This document shows positions 40,901-48,245 of a stretch of 64,000 nt of DNA, piece by piece. Where the stretch lies: assembly GCF_035083965.1 (NCBI RefSeq), contig NC_089725.1:28653925-28717924 (forward strand), read 5' to 3'. A model generated the notes under the pieces. The model was given only the letters and a program-made list of their open reading frames with translations, did no database searches and was not told the DNA's origin. The DNA comes from Branchiostoma lanceolatum. Lineage: Eukaryota > Chordata > Leptocardii > Amphioxiformes > Branchiostomatidae. The translations under genes and the position numbers were made by a program. Position 1 is the stretch's first letter; every line of letters starts with the position of its first letter.

Positions 40901-43900
40901 GAGTGAATGAGTGATTGGGTAGGTGAGGTGTTCTTGGGTGGGTGAGTGGTTATGTGAGTGAGTTGGGTGAGTTGGGTGTGTCAGAGTGTGTGAGTGTGTG
41001 AGTGAGTGAGTGTGTGAGTGAGTTGGGTGTGTGAGTGAGTGAGTTGGGTGTGTGAGTGTCTGAGTGAGTGAGTGAGTGAGTGAGTTGGGTGTGTGAGTGT
41101 GTGAGTGAGTGAGTGAGTGAGTGTGTGAGTGAGTGAGTTGGGTGTGTGAGTGTCTGAGTGAGAGTGAGTGAGCGAGTTGGGTGTGTGAGTGTCTGAGTGA
41201 GTGAGTGTGTGAGTGAGTGAGTTGGGTGTGTGAGTGTCTGAGTGAGTGAGTGTGGGTGGGTGGGTGGGTGGGTGGGTGGGTGGGTGAGTGAGTGAGTGAG
41301 TGAGTGAGTGAGTGAGTGAGTGAGTGAGTGAGTGAGTGAGTAAGAGGGATCTTTGGTGAGAGTGAGTGAGTGAGTGAGTGTGAGTGAGTGAGTGAGTGAG
41401 TGAGTGACTAAATGAAGAATAATCTATTTCGTGACAATATACGATATCTGCAACATGTCCAAATTCTGACGTAGGCAGAGAGGGAGACCAAAGCAGTCGT
41501 ACCTTGTTCATAGTGTGCCGAAGGTCGGACTTCAGTTGCTTCAGAGTATCCCAGCATCCGACAGGCAACAATCGCGTTGTTGATGTCAAACCTGTCGTCA
41601 CAAACCGTCCCCCAGCCGGCACTGCCGAATGTCCGAACCTCCAGGCGGCCTTCGTTTGCAGTCAAACCACCAACTAACCGAATTCTGATGTCTGTAAGGA
41701 AAAAAAGGAACATACGGGTTTAATGTTTGGGCCGATAGTTTCTGAGAACCCACACAATGTCTTTTAAAATATTTTTGTCATATTTATTCTAACTCTTGTA
41801 TTTCAACTTTTGAGTTACTATATCGGACAAACATCTTTCAGTTTCACATAACAGTGTCTGTTATCGCTTTTCAAATTTCAAAGTTATTTATATCATGAAG
41901 GTATTTTTCTTGTAATTTTTATCTCCGTGATAAATGTAAGGGGGGTGCCCTAACTTGTCACGTGCCCTAACATGCCACAGATTTTTTACTGATCTTATTT
42001 TGAATAAGAACGCCGTGTTTGTGACCACTGACTACGCTGATAAGGAAGGTAAATAAATGAAGTTCCTGCATATAGCTGTCATTTGCATTCAAAACATATG
42101 TGTACATATTCATTTCTTGTTTTGTCGAAAAATAGTATTTTGACAATAATGATCATGGTAGCGCTGAGTAGAGGGTCCACTACGTGACTGCGTAGCTAGA
42201 TACCCCAGTGCCTAAATATACAACCTGTGCCAAGCAGATACACAACTATCATACAGGTAAGAAATATAACTTTATAAAGCACTAAAAATTTGGGTCTTTA
42301 AATGTTGGTTGAGAAGAAAACTGACCGAAGAAAAACATCGTCAACATCGCTGTCGTCTGGCGATGTTGTTTTCCCGCCTTTTTTTCTGGCCGGGATGGTG
42401 GTGGGACAATTCAACTCACAGATGTGTTACGCTCTAACATTGTGATTGGTACCGTCTATGAAAAGGAAACTGAAAATAGAGATGACGAAGACATTTCCCA
42501 ATAAGTAGACGGAGTATTATTGATGTAAGCGGTGTGTTTTTTTCGTAATTTTGTAAGTACGTACGTTCAATACGCACGTCGGGCCACGCGCACAGTGCGT
42601 ATAGCTTATTTCCTGTGGAAACATGAGCTGGGATGCGCTAGATATAGGCCTTCTCACATGACGTGAGACGTGCACACAGTCAAAACTTTCCGGTCAAAAG
42701 AAAGCTAGAATATAGTGGACTACAAGCCATATTTTCTTAACTTCATCACCAACTTCCGAAGAGAGCAAAATTACAAAAGTGTGCTAAGTTAAACACACTG
42801 GCTTAGCACTAAATCAGAACGAACATTCGCGAAAACATCTCACAGCACTTTCCGCTTGTAACACGGAGCGTGAAGGGCCCATGAACAGTATGAATTAATT
42901 TCTTGTCCAAGTATGTTCTTGAGATGAATCTGTCATTCATCAAAACCTGACCACTCTCTGGCAACCAGCGATGGAGCGCCGTGAGTTTGAGCGTGTAAAA
43001 AAAAGTGACATGTTAGGGCACCCCCCGTTTAGATTTGTGTGCCTGTGTATTTGTGTTTCCGGACTTTTGTAGTTTGCATAACTCAAGAACCTCTAAAATG
43101 GATTATGGTGATATTTGGTATGTGGGTGGGTGGTGGGAAGACAAAGGTCAAGGTTGATTTTGGGCCCCCTGGTATGTGACCTTGGTACTGCAGCAGAACT
43201 TGGATGGGACAGCTCTCATAGTACACAAATAGGTAAATCATAAAAGATTTGTTACTTAGAAAAGATATTGAAACCCATGATTAGCCCTCCCTTATTGTAA
43301 CATGATATATTGGATGTACTCATGTTAGCCTATATTGCTTTGAAAACTTGTATAATCATATTATTCTTTATGTTATATAAGCCCCTATCTTCACCCTAGA
43401 TTTTTTGAAAAAATCTAGTTTCTATTTTTTCCCTGTAGCTTTATATTTTTTCTGAAGAAATCTGAGAACCAACAAATTTAACTGGTGTGGCCCAACAGTG
43501 AAAATTCACGTGCAAGTGATAATGCAGATGCAGTTTTAGAATTTAAGCTTGCACAGTCTAAGTTTATGCCATGTGTCTCAACAATATGTCAAAATATTAG
43601 TACCTGAGCTGAGGGTTCTCTCACTTTTCCTGCATTATTTCCTCAATGAAAAGCGGCCAACAGGCTGATTTGAGTTATTCATTAATAAACGAACTAGCAT
43701 GCAAACAATAACATAGACACAATCAAGCCTACCTGAACTGTTGCAGGACACTGTTTGTGAAAGTGGCCCTTCACACATGGCGCCGTTGTTCTGTGGCAGC
43801 GGGTTGTCGCAGGTTCGGCGTCTGGTCTGGAGCCCTTGAATTCCACAGCTGACGCTGCAGCTGCTAAATTTCGACCACGGCGACCAGCCACCGCCCACTG

Positions 43901-46231
43901 CACTCAAAACATTTAACTTTTTTTAATGCTGCGAATTTCAATACTGTGAATTCATTCAGCGTTAAATTCCTTGCAAAATACTTAAGGGAACTAAATCTCA
44001 CAGCACAGTGAAAACCAGGAGCTTGCAGTTGAAACAATCATAACCAATCCCAGAAAACTAAATCAAATACAGTTTGGTGCCATCCATTGAAGAAAATCCT
44101 AGTTCAAGTTTAATGAATGGATGAATAAAAGACATTTATTGTACGTTACAAGCTAAGCACACTGGTCATGGTGATAAAGCAGAATTACAAAATAATACCA
44201 GTGATATAAGATATGGTATCTTAAGCTTTCTTACAGTACATCTTCAATCATTATGGCAAAGGTAAACTAGTATGTATACAGGTTCAACATCTTATTGCTT
44301 CTTAAGACAGCTGTAAATGTAAGAACAGATCATGGAACTTATAGCATATCGTCATGGTTTATCTAATTGCATAAGGAATCTGAAGTTTGAAAAGTGTGCT
44401 ATTTGAATATTGAAAACAAGAGTTCTACGACCTCATACCTTCGTCAAATGATTTTGACCTTTATGACTGACGTATTAGGAGTGTTTTTCATCAATCATCA
44501 ATCATACCAGTTGACCCTCTTCACCCAAATAACATAAGTTGTCCAAACCTCCTTGTTATGACTATGAGCTTAACAAAGAAGGTTATGCTAACATTTATCA
44601 TCAATTATGCAAATAAGCTCCCTCCTTATTAGCATAATTTGATTCCATGGTGTTCACATTCACACAACTTCCTAATGCCACAAGTATGAAATTGCCGTCA
44701 TTTACTAGTATGGAATTATAGTAGTTTCTCATTGATTATGCTAATTAGGCCAACATTTGCATATTTCCTATCTATCAACATTCCTCTCTTCCTTAGTTAC
44801 AAATGTCACATATTTGAATAGTCATATCATGGAACACAGCAGATTTTTAAAATTGCCTCATTAATCATGTGAGTTAGAATTTGATTTGCATAATTATCAT
44901 CCAATCATACAAAGCATCACGTAAGCTATCTACATACCAAAAATCATGACCATCCATCAAGACCATCTCGAGTTATAGTTTTTCTCATTAATTATGTCAA
45001 TGAGGTTCTCATTTGCAAAGCTGATATCTATTAATATTTCTCTCTTCCTCAGTTACATATGTCACATGAGAGTCCTATCTTTTGATGGATGTATAAACTT
45101 TCCTCATTAATCATGCAAATTAGATACTGATTTGCATAATAAGTATCTAATCATGTACATCAGCACTCAAGCTATGTACTTACAAAAATTTATGACCATC
45201 CACCACGCCCTTCTTGAGTAATTCCCTTTCAAAGTCTGAAGCAAAACCTGCCCCTGCTATAGCCAACCCATACGTCTGCTTGGAGACTACCTTACCAATG
45301 CCAACAGCTGGCTGACAGCCAATTTGTGTAACTGACGTTTCCTGCCTCCAATATGACCCCTCAGGACCCTTGCCCCTATCCATGACGCCTTAAATTGGAA
45401 TAACACAGCCAACACTACACATACTTCAGCATACAATGTAACACATTTTTACACTTTTCTCGTTAATTATGCAAAACACTTCGCCCAAAATCTAATCATC
45501 TTGAGATGTCCTACATACACACCGACACACCAACTACGACAACAAACCATCCAGGCGTTCTCGACTTATTCTGTTCACTAACAGACACACAGACAAGCAC
45601 CATCGAATAACCTTGTCGACGAAACCATTTCGTCGACGAAGGTAACTAGGGAACGTATCTTGTATACAATTAAAGAGTAAATTACTAGACTAGTATTTCA
45701 TCTCTCATTGTTATATAAAGTACATCATGTTATATCCATGCCTCAAAAACATTGTGTTGTATTCTATATGTCCACAACATTGAAATACCTTTAACCAAAT
45801 GTTAAATATGTTGTTCCATGGAATATTCAATGACATGCATCAAAATATTCTGCACTGAGTACAGTGGAAGCAGTTGTGCTCAAGATGTACACCAAAGCAA
45901 TTGGTCTCAGAAAGTGATATTATCTATAGCATACGTTACTCATATCCAATTACACAGATTGTGCAATCCCTCTACCATTAAAATTTTAATTTCTGCAAAA
46001 ATTAAAAAAAAAAAAGCTTTTACATTATTTTGTGAACTGGTACGAGATATCCAGACAAACAACACTGACCAGTAGGCAGACAGTTCAGAACTCCTGTTTC
46101 TCCAACAGCCTTACATGTGCAGATGGAACATGCGGTGAGATTTTCCCTCTGGCCCGGCTGGCAGGTGCACTCGGCTGTACTAGTCCCGCACGACGGCTCG
46201 GTGCCAAAGACAGCAGCAGCAAGCCAGGATC
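15580..46231 (-). CDS. Polycystin-1-family receptor-channel with TSP1, SRCR, EGF, REJ, GPS and PLAT (5' partial)
   Basis: Spliced minus-strand gene. Exons (high to low): 46070-46231, 43733-43897, 41503-41691, 40405-40548, 39751-39893, 39358-39530, 38548-38705, 38123-38170, 35959-36228, 35245-35371, 34535-34775, 33334-33547, 32105-32291, 31559-31742, 30835-31015, 30446-30588, 29987-30046, 29350-29481, 28961-29081, 27991-28076, 27353-27592, 26937-27152, 25993-26311, 25531-25658, 24519-24737, 23853-23960, 23282-23460, 22810-22875, 22154-22261, 21551-21764, 20962-21085, 20566-20631, 19996-20183, 19428-19505, 18689-18907, 18051-18219, 17542-17739, 16799-17137, 15580-16463. All introns are GT-AG and all phases agree, giving about 2,395 residues to the stop. 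Known family members are large membrane proteins of cilia, sperm or sensory cells that pair with TRPP channels. This one has an unusual adhesive N terminus. The initiator exon and signal peptide were not found. Least certain are exon 1, the acceptor of exon 17 and the donor of exon 31. It could be called PKD1-like, but orthology to any vertebrate member is not established. Confidence 0.9.
16643..16668. repeat. (GATT)n microsatellite
   Basis: A short GATT run in the intron between exons 38 and 39. Confidence 0.9.
17542..18907 (-). CDS. Exons 35-37: helix 6 and start of the TOP domain
   Basis: Exons 18,689-18,907, 18,051-18,219 and 17,542-17,739. A basic stretch ([13 protein letters not shown]) precedes the helix [15 protein letters not shown]. 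The extracellular polycystin (TOP) domain begins with [16 protein letters not shown] and continues through [21 protein letters not shown] and [15 protein letters not shown]. These match the polycystin consensus in order. N-glycosylation sites occur at NHT, NST and NRT. Exon 37 has unusually high GC compared with the introns. Confidence 0.92.
19428..21764 (-). CDS. Exons 30-34: membrane helices 2-5 and linkers
   Basis: Exons 21,551-21,764, 20,962-21,085, 20,566-20,631, 19,996-20,183 and 19,428-19,505. The helices are [54 protein letters not shown] and [21 protein letters not shown] basic cytoplasmic loop and [10 protein letters not shown] sit before the fourth. The [13 protein letters not shown] motif is typical of polycystins. 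Exon 31 has a strong phase-0 donor (GTGAGA near 20,982), but using it would put a stop at the start of exon 32. The weaker GTGCAT donor keeps the frame and was chosen. Confidence 0.85.
22154..23960 (-). CDS. Exons 26-29: PLAT/LH2 domain
   Basis: Exons 23,853-23,960, 23,282-23,460, 22,810-22,875 and 22,154-22,261. The domain reads [71 protein letters not shown] and [15 protein letters not shown]. This is a complete PLAT fold on the cytoplasmic side after the first helix, where polycystin-1 proteins always have it. It binds lipids or partner proteins. A cytoplasmic stretch ([20 protein letters not shown]) leads on to the second helix. Confidence 0.93.
24519..25658 (-). CDS. Exons 24-25: GPS cleavage motif and first membrane helix
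   Basis: Exons 25,531-25,658 and 24,519-24,737. The GPS reads [17 protein letters not shown], then [16 protein letters not shown], with the paired Trp and four Cys of the family. The HL-T triad predicts self-cleavage between Leu and Thr. About 22 residues later the first membrane helix reads [19 protein letters not shown], followed by a basic stop-transfer segment (TARKADR). In known polycystins, cleavage leaves N- and C-terminal fragments that stay attached. Confidence 0.92.
25993..30046 (-). CDS. Exons 17-23: REJ-GAIN stalk
   Basis: Seven exons (29,987-30,046; 29,350-29,481; 28,961-29,081; 27,991-28,076; 27,353-27,592; 26,937-27,152; 25,993-26,311) supply about 390 residues between the REJ region and the GPS motif. 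They read as alternating hydrophobic strands and loops, for example [27 protein letters not shown] and [14 protein letters not shown], with several NxS/T sites. Position, length and the following GPS fit a GAIN-type domain. The acceptor of exon 17 is ambiguous by six bases (30,046 or 30,040). The first 50 bases of exon 23 plus its acceptor are duplicated in the upstream intron. Confidence 0.75.
26262..26573. repeat. Tandem duplication covering an exon 23 edge
   Basis: Two copies of about 140-150 bp, starting near 26,262 and 26,403, share TCTCTGGGGCCGGAAGGGGA, the acceptor complement CCTACAGAGAAC and ACAGTAAACAT.TAGTTCTGC. The first copy includes the real 5' end of exon 23 (to 26,311). The second copy lies in the upstream intron and forms a decoy acceptor plus about 17 codons. 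Confidence 0.8.
27606..27779. repeat. 19-bp minisatellite just upstream of an acceptor
   Basis: About nine units of GTGTAAGACTTAGTGTTAG. On the transcript strand this reads CTAACACTAAGTCTTACAC. The array begins 14 bases from exon 21 (starts 27,592), so it fills the branch-point region of that intron and repeats a branch-point-like CTAAC in most units. Confidence 0.9.
28335..28755. repeat. 61-bp minisatellite in an intron
   Basis: About seven units, each with GTGTGAATGTAAGTTCAGCA, CCAGGGACAGGACCAG and AGTCAGTAGGAGGATAATCA. Spacing is 61, 61, 61, 60, 61 and 55 bases. It lies between exons 19 and 20. Confidence 0.9.
30446..35371 (-). CDS. Exons 10-16: linker and REJ region
   Basis: After a short linker (35,245-35,371) come exons 34,535-34,775, 33,334-33,547, 32,105-32,291, 31,559-31,742, 30,835-31,015 and 30,446-30,588. 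The features fit the receptor-for-egg-jelly module of polycystins: [36 protein letters not shown] followed by LHFTWTC, then a Cys-containing second half ([12 protein letters not shown]). The REJ module is a long extracellular fold between the adhesive head and the GAIN domain. In sea urchin sperm proteins it takes part in egg-jelly recognition. The role here is inferred from the family only. One intron (31.2-31.56 kb) carries a tandem copy of the end of exon 14. Confidence 0.8.
31191..31580. repeat. Tandem duplication covering an exon 14 edge
   Basis: Two diverged copies start near 31,191 and 31,425 with ACTTGAAATGGA and end with AACTCACATTGAATGTGTTG. The second copy contains the true 3' end of exon 14 and its donor (31,559). 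The first is a decoy end of the same exon lying in the following intron (near 31,407-31,425). Confidence 0.7.
32585..32695. repeat. (ATATT/ACATT)n microsatellite
   Basis: A run of five-base AT-rich units (TATAT, TACAT, ATCAT). It sits just after a short inverted repeat ending CACCCAGGCT (32,524-32,580). Confidence 0.85.
34930..34986. repeat. (CA)n microsatellite
   Basis: A nearly pure CA run in the intron between exons 10 and 11. Confidence 0.95.
35458..35930. repeat. 43-bp minisatellite in an intron
   Basis: About eleven units with ACCATCCCTGTCCCTGGTGC and GAATGACATTCACACT. Spacing is mostly 43 bases, with a shorter first unit. It fills almost the whole intron between exons 9 and 10. Confidence 0.9.
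35959..36228 (-). CDS. Exon 9: two EGF-like repeats
   Basis: A single 270-bp phase 1-1 exon encodes two EGF repeats. The first reads [12 protein letters not shown] ... [15 protein letters not shown]. The second reads [16 protein letters not shown] ... [15 protein letters not shown]. Each has six cysteines in the C-C-C-C-x-C-C spacing. The second has the D-x-D-E-C start of calcium-binding types, although a clear hydroxylation consensus is not obvious. About 20 residues link the two. Two repeats fused in one exon suggests loss of an intron or duplication as a pair. Confidence 0.9.
36660..37250 (+). mobile_element. tRNA-derived SINE, split by a later insertion
   Basis: A B-box-like GGGGGTTCAAACCCC is followed by GGGTCAAACCAAAGACTTG and ATGGTAC, the same body as the SINE at 10.8 kb. 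The body resumes after 37,176 with TGCTTACTCTGCTATT. A 440-bp hAT-like element sits between the parts. Confidence 0.65.
36729..37168. mobile_element. hAT-like MITE with 8-bp target duplication
   Basis: The ends are TAGTGCTGTGTACTGGTAC and GGTGCGCAGCACTA. The 8-mer GTACAGAC directly flanks both sides (36,721-36,728 and 37,169-37,176). The subterminal region is rich in palindromic GGTACAGGTAC/ACCGGTAC words. The TAGTGCTG end and 8-bp duplication are hallmarks of hAT. No transposase is present at 440 bp, so it is non-autonomous. Confidence 0.88.
37400..37655 (-). repeat. Hairpin-headed repeat, diverged reversed copy
   Basis: The plus strand reads AACTGCTGTAGTACCAAGG, GGAGGCTCAAAATCAACCT and CACAACACCTAGTACCCACA. 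This is the reverse complement of the body of the repeats at 11.5 and 56.5 kb. The hairpin end is not clearly preserved. Confidence 0.6.
38123..39893 (-). CDS. Exons 5-8: unassigned ~170-residue extracellular module
   Basis: Four exons (39,751-39,893; 39,358-39,530; 38,548-38,705; 38,123-38,170) enter and leave at phase 1, so they behave as one shuffled unit. The first part reads [21 protein letters not shown]. The middle contains [18 protein letters not shown] and [15 protein letters not shown]. The last part has [30 protein letters not shown] and VNWNDG, then ADRMVIYIE. Only two cysteines stand out, with many Trp, Phe and Tyr, which suggests a beta-rich globular fold. I do not recognise a named family. 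A decayed copy of the end of exon 6 lies beside it in the next intron. Confidence 0.8.
38880..39106. mobile_element. hAT-like MITE with 8-bp target duplication
   Basis: The 227-bp element has inverted ends CAGGGCTGTCTCTAGG and CTGGAGACAGCCCTG. ATACTATT directly flanks both sides (38,872-38,879 and 39,107-39,114). The interior carries CCGTCCCGGGACGGA and further GGGACGGA words. It lies in the intron between exons 6 and 7. Confidence 0.9.
39186..39425. repeat. Tandem duplication covering the exon 6 end
   Basis: Two copies (about 39,186-39,300 and 39,325-39,425) share GAATTGATA.ACAGCTC, ATTTACC and CGAAAAGTAGTTTATAGGCTCAGTA-type sequence, then GATGTCGTTCCA. The second copy is the real 3' part of exon 6 with its donor (39,358). 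The first is a decayed copy within the intron. Confidence 0.75.
40405..41691 (-). CDS. Exons 3-4: SRCR domain
   Basis: Two phase 1-1 exons (41,503-41,691 and 40,405-40,548) together encode one scavenger receptor cysteine-rich domain of about 110 residues. Landmarks are [35 protein letters not shown], then across the junction [14 protein letters not shown] and ending [10 protein letters not shown]. The order and length match group SRCR domains, which bind proteins or microbial ligands. The 0.95-kb intron that splits the domain is mostly a (GTGAGTGA)n microsatellite. Confidence 0.9.
40895..41408. repeat. (GTGAGTGA)n microsatellite
   Basis: About 510 bp of GTGA/GTGT/GGGT-type four- to eight-base units. 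It forms more than half of the intron that splits the SRCR domain. Its open minus-strand frame of Thr, His, Ser and Leu is an artefact of the repeat. Confidence 0.95.
41921..43205 (+). repeat. Hairpin-headed repeat, copy interrupted by a transposon
   Basis: It starts TTTTTATCTCCGTGATAAATG at 41,916-41,936, matching the hairpin head. It resumes at 43,027 with TTTGTGTGCCTGTG, GTGTTTCCGGAC, CATAACTCAAGAACCTCT and TATTTGGTATGTGGG, and ends CTTGGTACTGCAGCAGAACT. The break lies within the right arm of the hairpin. Confidence 0.7.
41940..43026. mobile_element. 1.09-kb element with GGGGGGTGCCCTAAC inverted repeats
   Basis: The left end GGGGGGTGCCCTAAC-T-TGTCAC and the right end (read inverted) GGGGGGTGCCCTAAC-A-TGTCAC match at 21 of 22 positions. 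The left subterminal region repeats GTGCCCTAACATG. No transposase frame is visible in 1,087 bp. No clean target duplication is evident (TAA and TTTA flank it). It interrupts the hairpin-headed repeat, so it is younger than that copy. The superfamily is unknown. Confidence 0.8.
43733..43897 (-). CDS. Exon 2: thrombospondin type-1 repeat
   Basis: A 165-bp phase 1-1 exon. It reads [17 protein letters not shown], then RRRTCDNP, and ends near QTVSC. This has the W-x-x-W and C-S-V-S-C-G motifs and the six cysteines of a TSP1 repeat of usual length (about 52 residues). TSP1 repeats bind matrix or glycosaminoglycans and often carry C-mannosylation on the WxxW tryptophans. Finding one in a polycystin-1-type protein is unusual compared with the vertebrate members. 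Confidence 0.9.
44410..45660 (-). repeat. AT-rich dispersed repeat with TTAATTATGCAAAT words and hairpin end
   Basis: It contains many variants of CTCATTAATTATGCAAATTAG, TTTGCATAAT and ACATATGTCACATGAG. On the minus strand it begins at a hairpin (45,609-45,645, ACCTTCGTCGACGAAA and its complement), then runs GTGCTTGTCTGTGTGTCTG, GAACAGAATAAGTCGAGAAC and TGGATGGTTTG. This is the same order of parts as the hairpin-headed repeat at 56.36 kb, so it looks like a sister subfamily. Confidence 0.6.
46070..46231 (-). CDS. Exon 1 found: Cys-rich extracellular module
   Basis: A 162-bp exon with acceptor GTTTCCAG and donor GTCAGT, phase 1 at both ends. It reads [14 protein letters not shown], then C-x-C-QPGQ, C-SIC-TC and NCLPTG, with about seven cysteines. 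The spacing resembles a small disulfide module, but I cannot assign a named family. The symmetric phase 1-1 boundary matches the modules that follow. An alternative donor (GTAAGG) occurs inside the exon. No methionine or signal peptide is present, so at least one exon should lie further upstream. Confidence 0.55.
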
Positions 46232-46339
46232 CTGGAAACGGACAGGAAATTCAGGACGATCAATGGGAAAGGCCTGGGTCACCTTGACCGAGTAGGTGGG
46301 CAGCGTAAACTCATGAGGATGGCACCCAGGCTATATAAT

Positions 46340-48000
46340 GTGACAACAAAATCAACATAATGTCTGACTGACAGCACTTGATTAAACTATGATTCCACCA
46401 ATATACTGGAAGTTAATTTTTCTTAGTTCTCTGCACAGCACGGCGTGAATCAGGAGTTTGTGGTTCAAACAGCAGTAGCAAGTACATGATAACTGCAACC
46501 TTAGAAATGACATGGATTGAATCTAATGTTATTTCTGATGACATATAAAGAAATGATCTTCTTTCTGCTGATTTGTGCTGTAACTGATACAAATTTGATA
46601 TATTTAGTTTTTCACGGGTTAAAGGTAATAACCAATAAACACCTTCTCTGCCATAAAAAGGAACAAGTCATCATTAGGAGCACAGCAAAAATGATACATT
46701 CATTAATATCCGCCACACCCATCTCTTTAGACACCCCAAAATCCAATCATACAAAGCGGGCATAATTGCTGTATGATTTGATGACAAAGCAATTACGGTA
46801 ATTTATCATGTTCCAGTCTTAACACATACATACCACACCCTTCATTAGACTTGGCGACTCTGGGAGGGCATAGTTTGTAACTGTAGCCTTCATCAAAGTC
46901 ACAGCTAGCCCTTCATGCACTTTTCCCCTCTAGTTTTGATGTGCACCAGCAGCCTCCATTAACTTTTTTAGATTTTGAGACTTCTCTAGTTCAGCACCCC
47001 CTGGTAATTACAGTTAAGATATTAAATTTGTATTGGAGATCTTTGAAGTCTAGATACATTTTTCAGGGTGGCAAATGGAATGAAACACATAAGGCGAGTA
47101 GTACAGTGAGTCTCCTGGCTCCCGGGATTTGAACCCACGCCCTACCCGAGCCACCAGCTCCTGAACACAATGCACAAAGTTCTTGCTCCCACTGCTCACT
47201 GGATTTCTCAGTTCCCCTGTAACAGTGGGGTTCAAGCGCCACCAAGTGACCAGTCTACTAACCACTAGGTTACTAACCACTAGGTTAAAAGGACTCCGGA
47301 CCAGTTAGACTGGTCACTTGGTGGCGCTTGAATCCCACTGTTACATGGGAACTGAGAAATCCAGTCACTGTGAGCAGTGGGAGCAAGAGTAGATTCATGA
47401 GGATGGTACCCATCTATTGGCAAGGAACAAAGTTGATATATCAATATCTAACAAAATTGGATAAAACCCTCTCTGTTGATAAAAGATACTATAAACTTTC
47501 ACAGCACTATATAACGTTATATATGAAAATCAAACGTTAACTGTATATTTGAGTTTGCGATTGAAACAGCAGCAGCAAGTACACTGCAATCGCAAACTTA
47601 GGAATAACAATTATTATTTCATTTGATATTTTCAATAATTGTATTTCTAATGACAATTAAAACAATCTTGCTTTTGGGGGGGGGGGGACTTAACTTCTCC
47701 CTGCTGACTTCTGCTGTAACTGATACAAATTTGATGCACGGATGCACCCATGGCAGTCAGAGGGTTAATCTAGAAGTAACATCATTAAAAACCTTCTGCC
47801 ATAAAAAGGAACATCATTAGCACACTCATCGCAATAATAACAATGAGTTTTATTTGCCCGAGGGCTAAATATTGCAACATGAAATATGAGTAGAAAAGGT
47901 ATACAGACACTGTGCAAGATAACAATCATGGTGACAACAGTAACATTCCTTAATTGCCCCCCACACCCATGCATCTCTTTAGAAACCCCCAAATCTCATC
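46340..48000. other. Upstream of the recognisable gene, repeats only
   Basis: No further polycystin exon could be supported. The stretch holds a tRNA-promoter-like fragment on the minus strand near 47,090-47,160 (B-box-like GGGTTCAAATCC), the foldback element at 47.18-47.39 kb, a G-run near 47,667 and duplicated segments with CTGCTGTAACTGATACAAAT (46.57 and 47.71 kb). Confidence 0.45.
47183..47386. repeat. Foldback element with ~75-bp arms
   Basis: The left arm (TTGCTCCCACTGCTCACTGG ... CACCAAGTGACCAGTCT) is matched inverted at 47,307-47,386 with a few mismatches. The loop repeats AACCACTAGGTTA twice. The right flank continues into TCATGAGGATGG.ACCCA, which also occurs at 46.31 kb. Confidence 0.8.
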
Positions 48001-48007
48001 AGACTAA

Positions 48008-48245
48008 GTGGCGCCTCTGTGAAAATGAAAGCGTCCCGGACGGCTAGGACGCCCGTCCCTACCCGTCCCTGCCCGTCCCTGCCCGTTCCTAGCCCGTCCG
48101 AAATGGAGAAGGGCCGTCCCGCCCGTCCCGACACAGTTTAGGCCGTCCACAAACGGACGCCTCTGACGATCGGACGGGCGTCCCGAAAGCATGGGACGCC
48201 TCCCCGTCCCTCCCAACCCGTCCGGCGTAGGCGCGGACGCCGTAA
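48008..48245. repeat. GC-rich CCGTCC array, left copy
   Basis: It begins GCCTCTGTGAAAATGAAAGC, then GTCCCGGACGGCTAGGACG, then short CCCGTCCCTG-type units. The same head occurs in reverse orientation at 63,187. The overall GC is far above the flanks. There is no coding evidence. Confidence 0.75.

Noticed and set aside
40981..41622. 213-codon Thr/His/Ser/Leu-rich frame
   Set aside because: It arises from the (GTGAGTGA)n microsatellite and reads into the out-of-phase SRCR exon.
45180..45383. 67-codon minus-strand frame in intron 1
   Set aside because: It lies within a dispersed AT-rich repeat and matches no module. No flanking splice pair gives phase 1-1.
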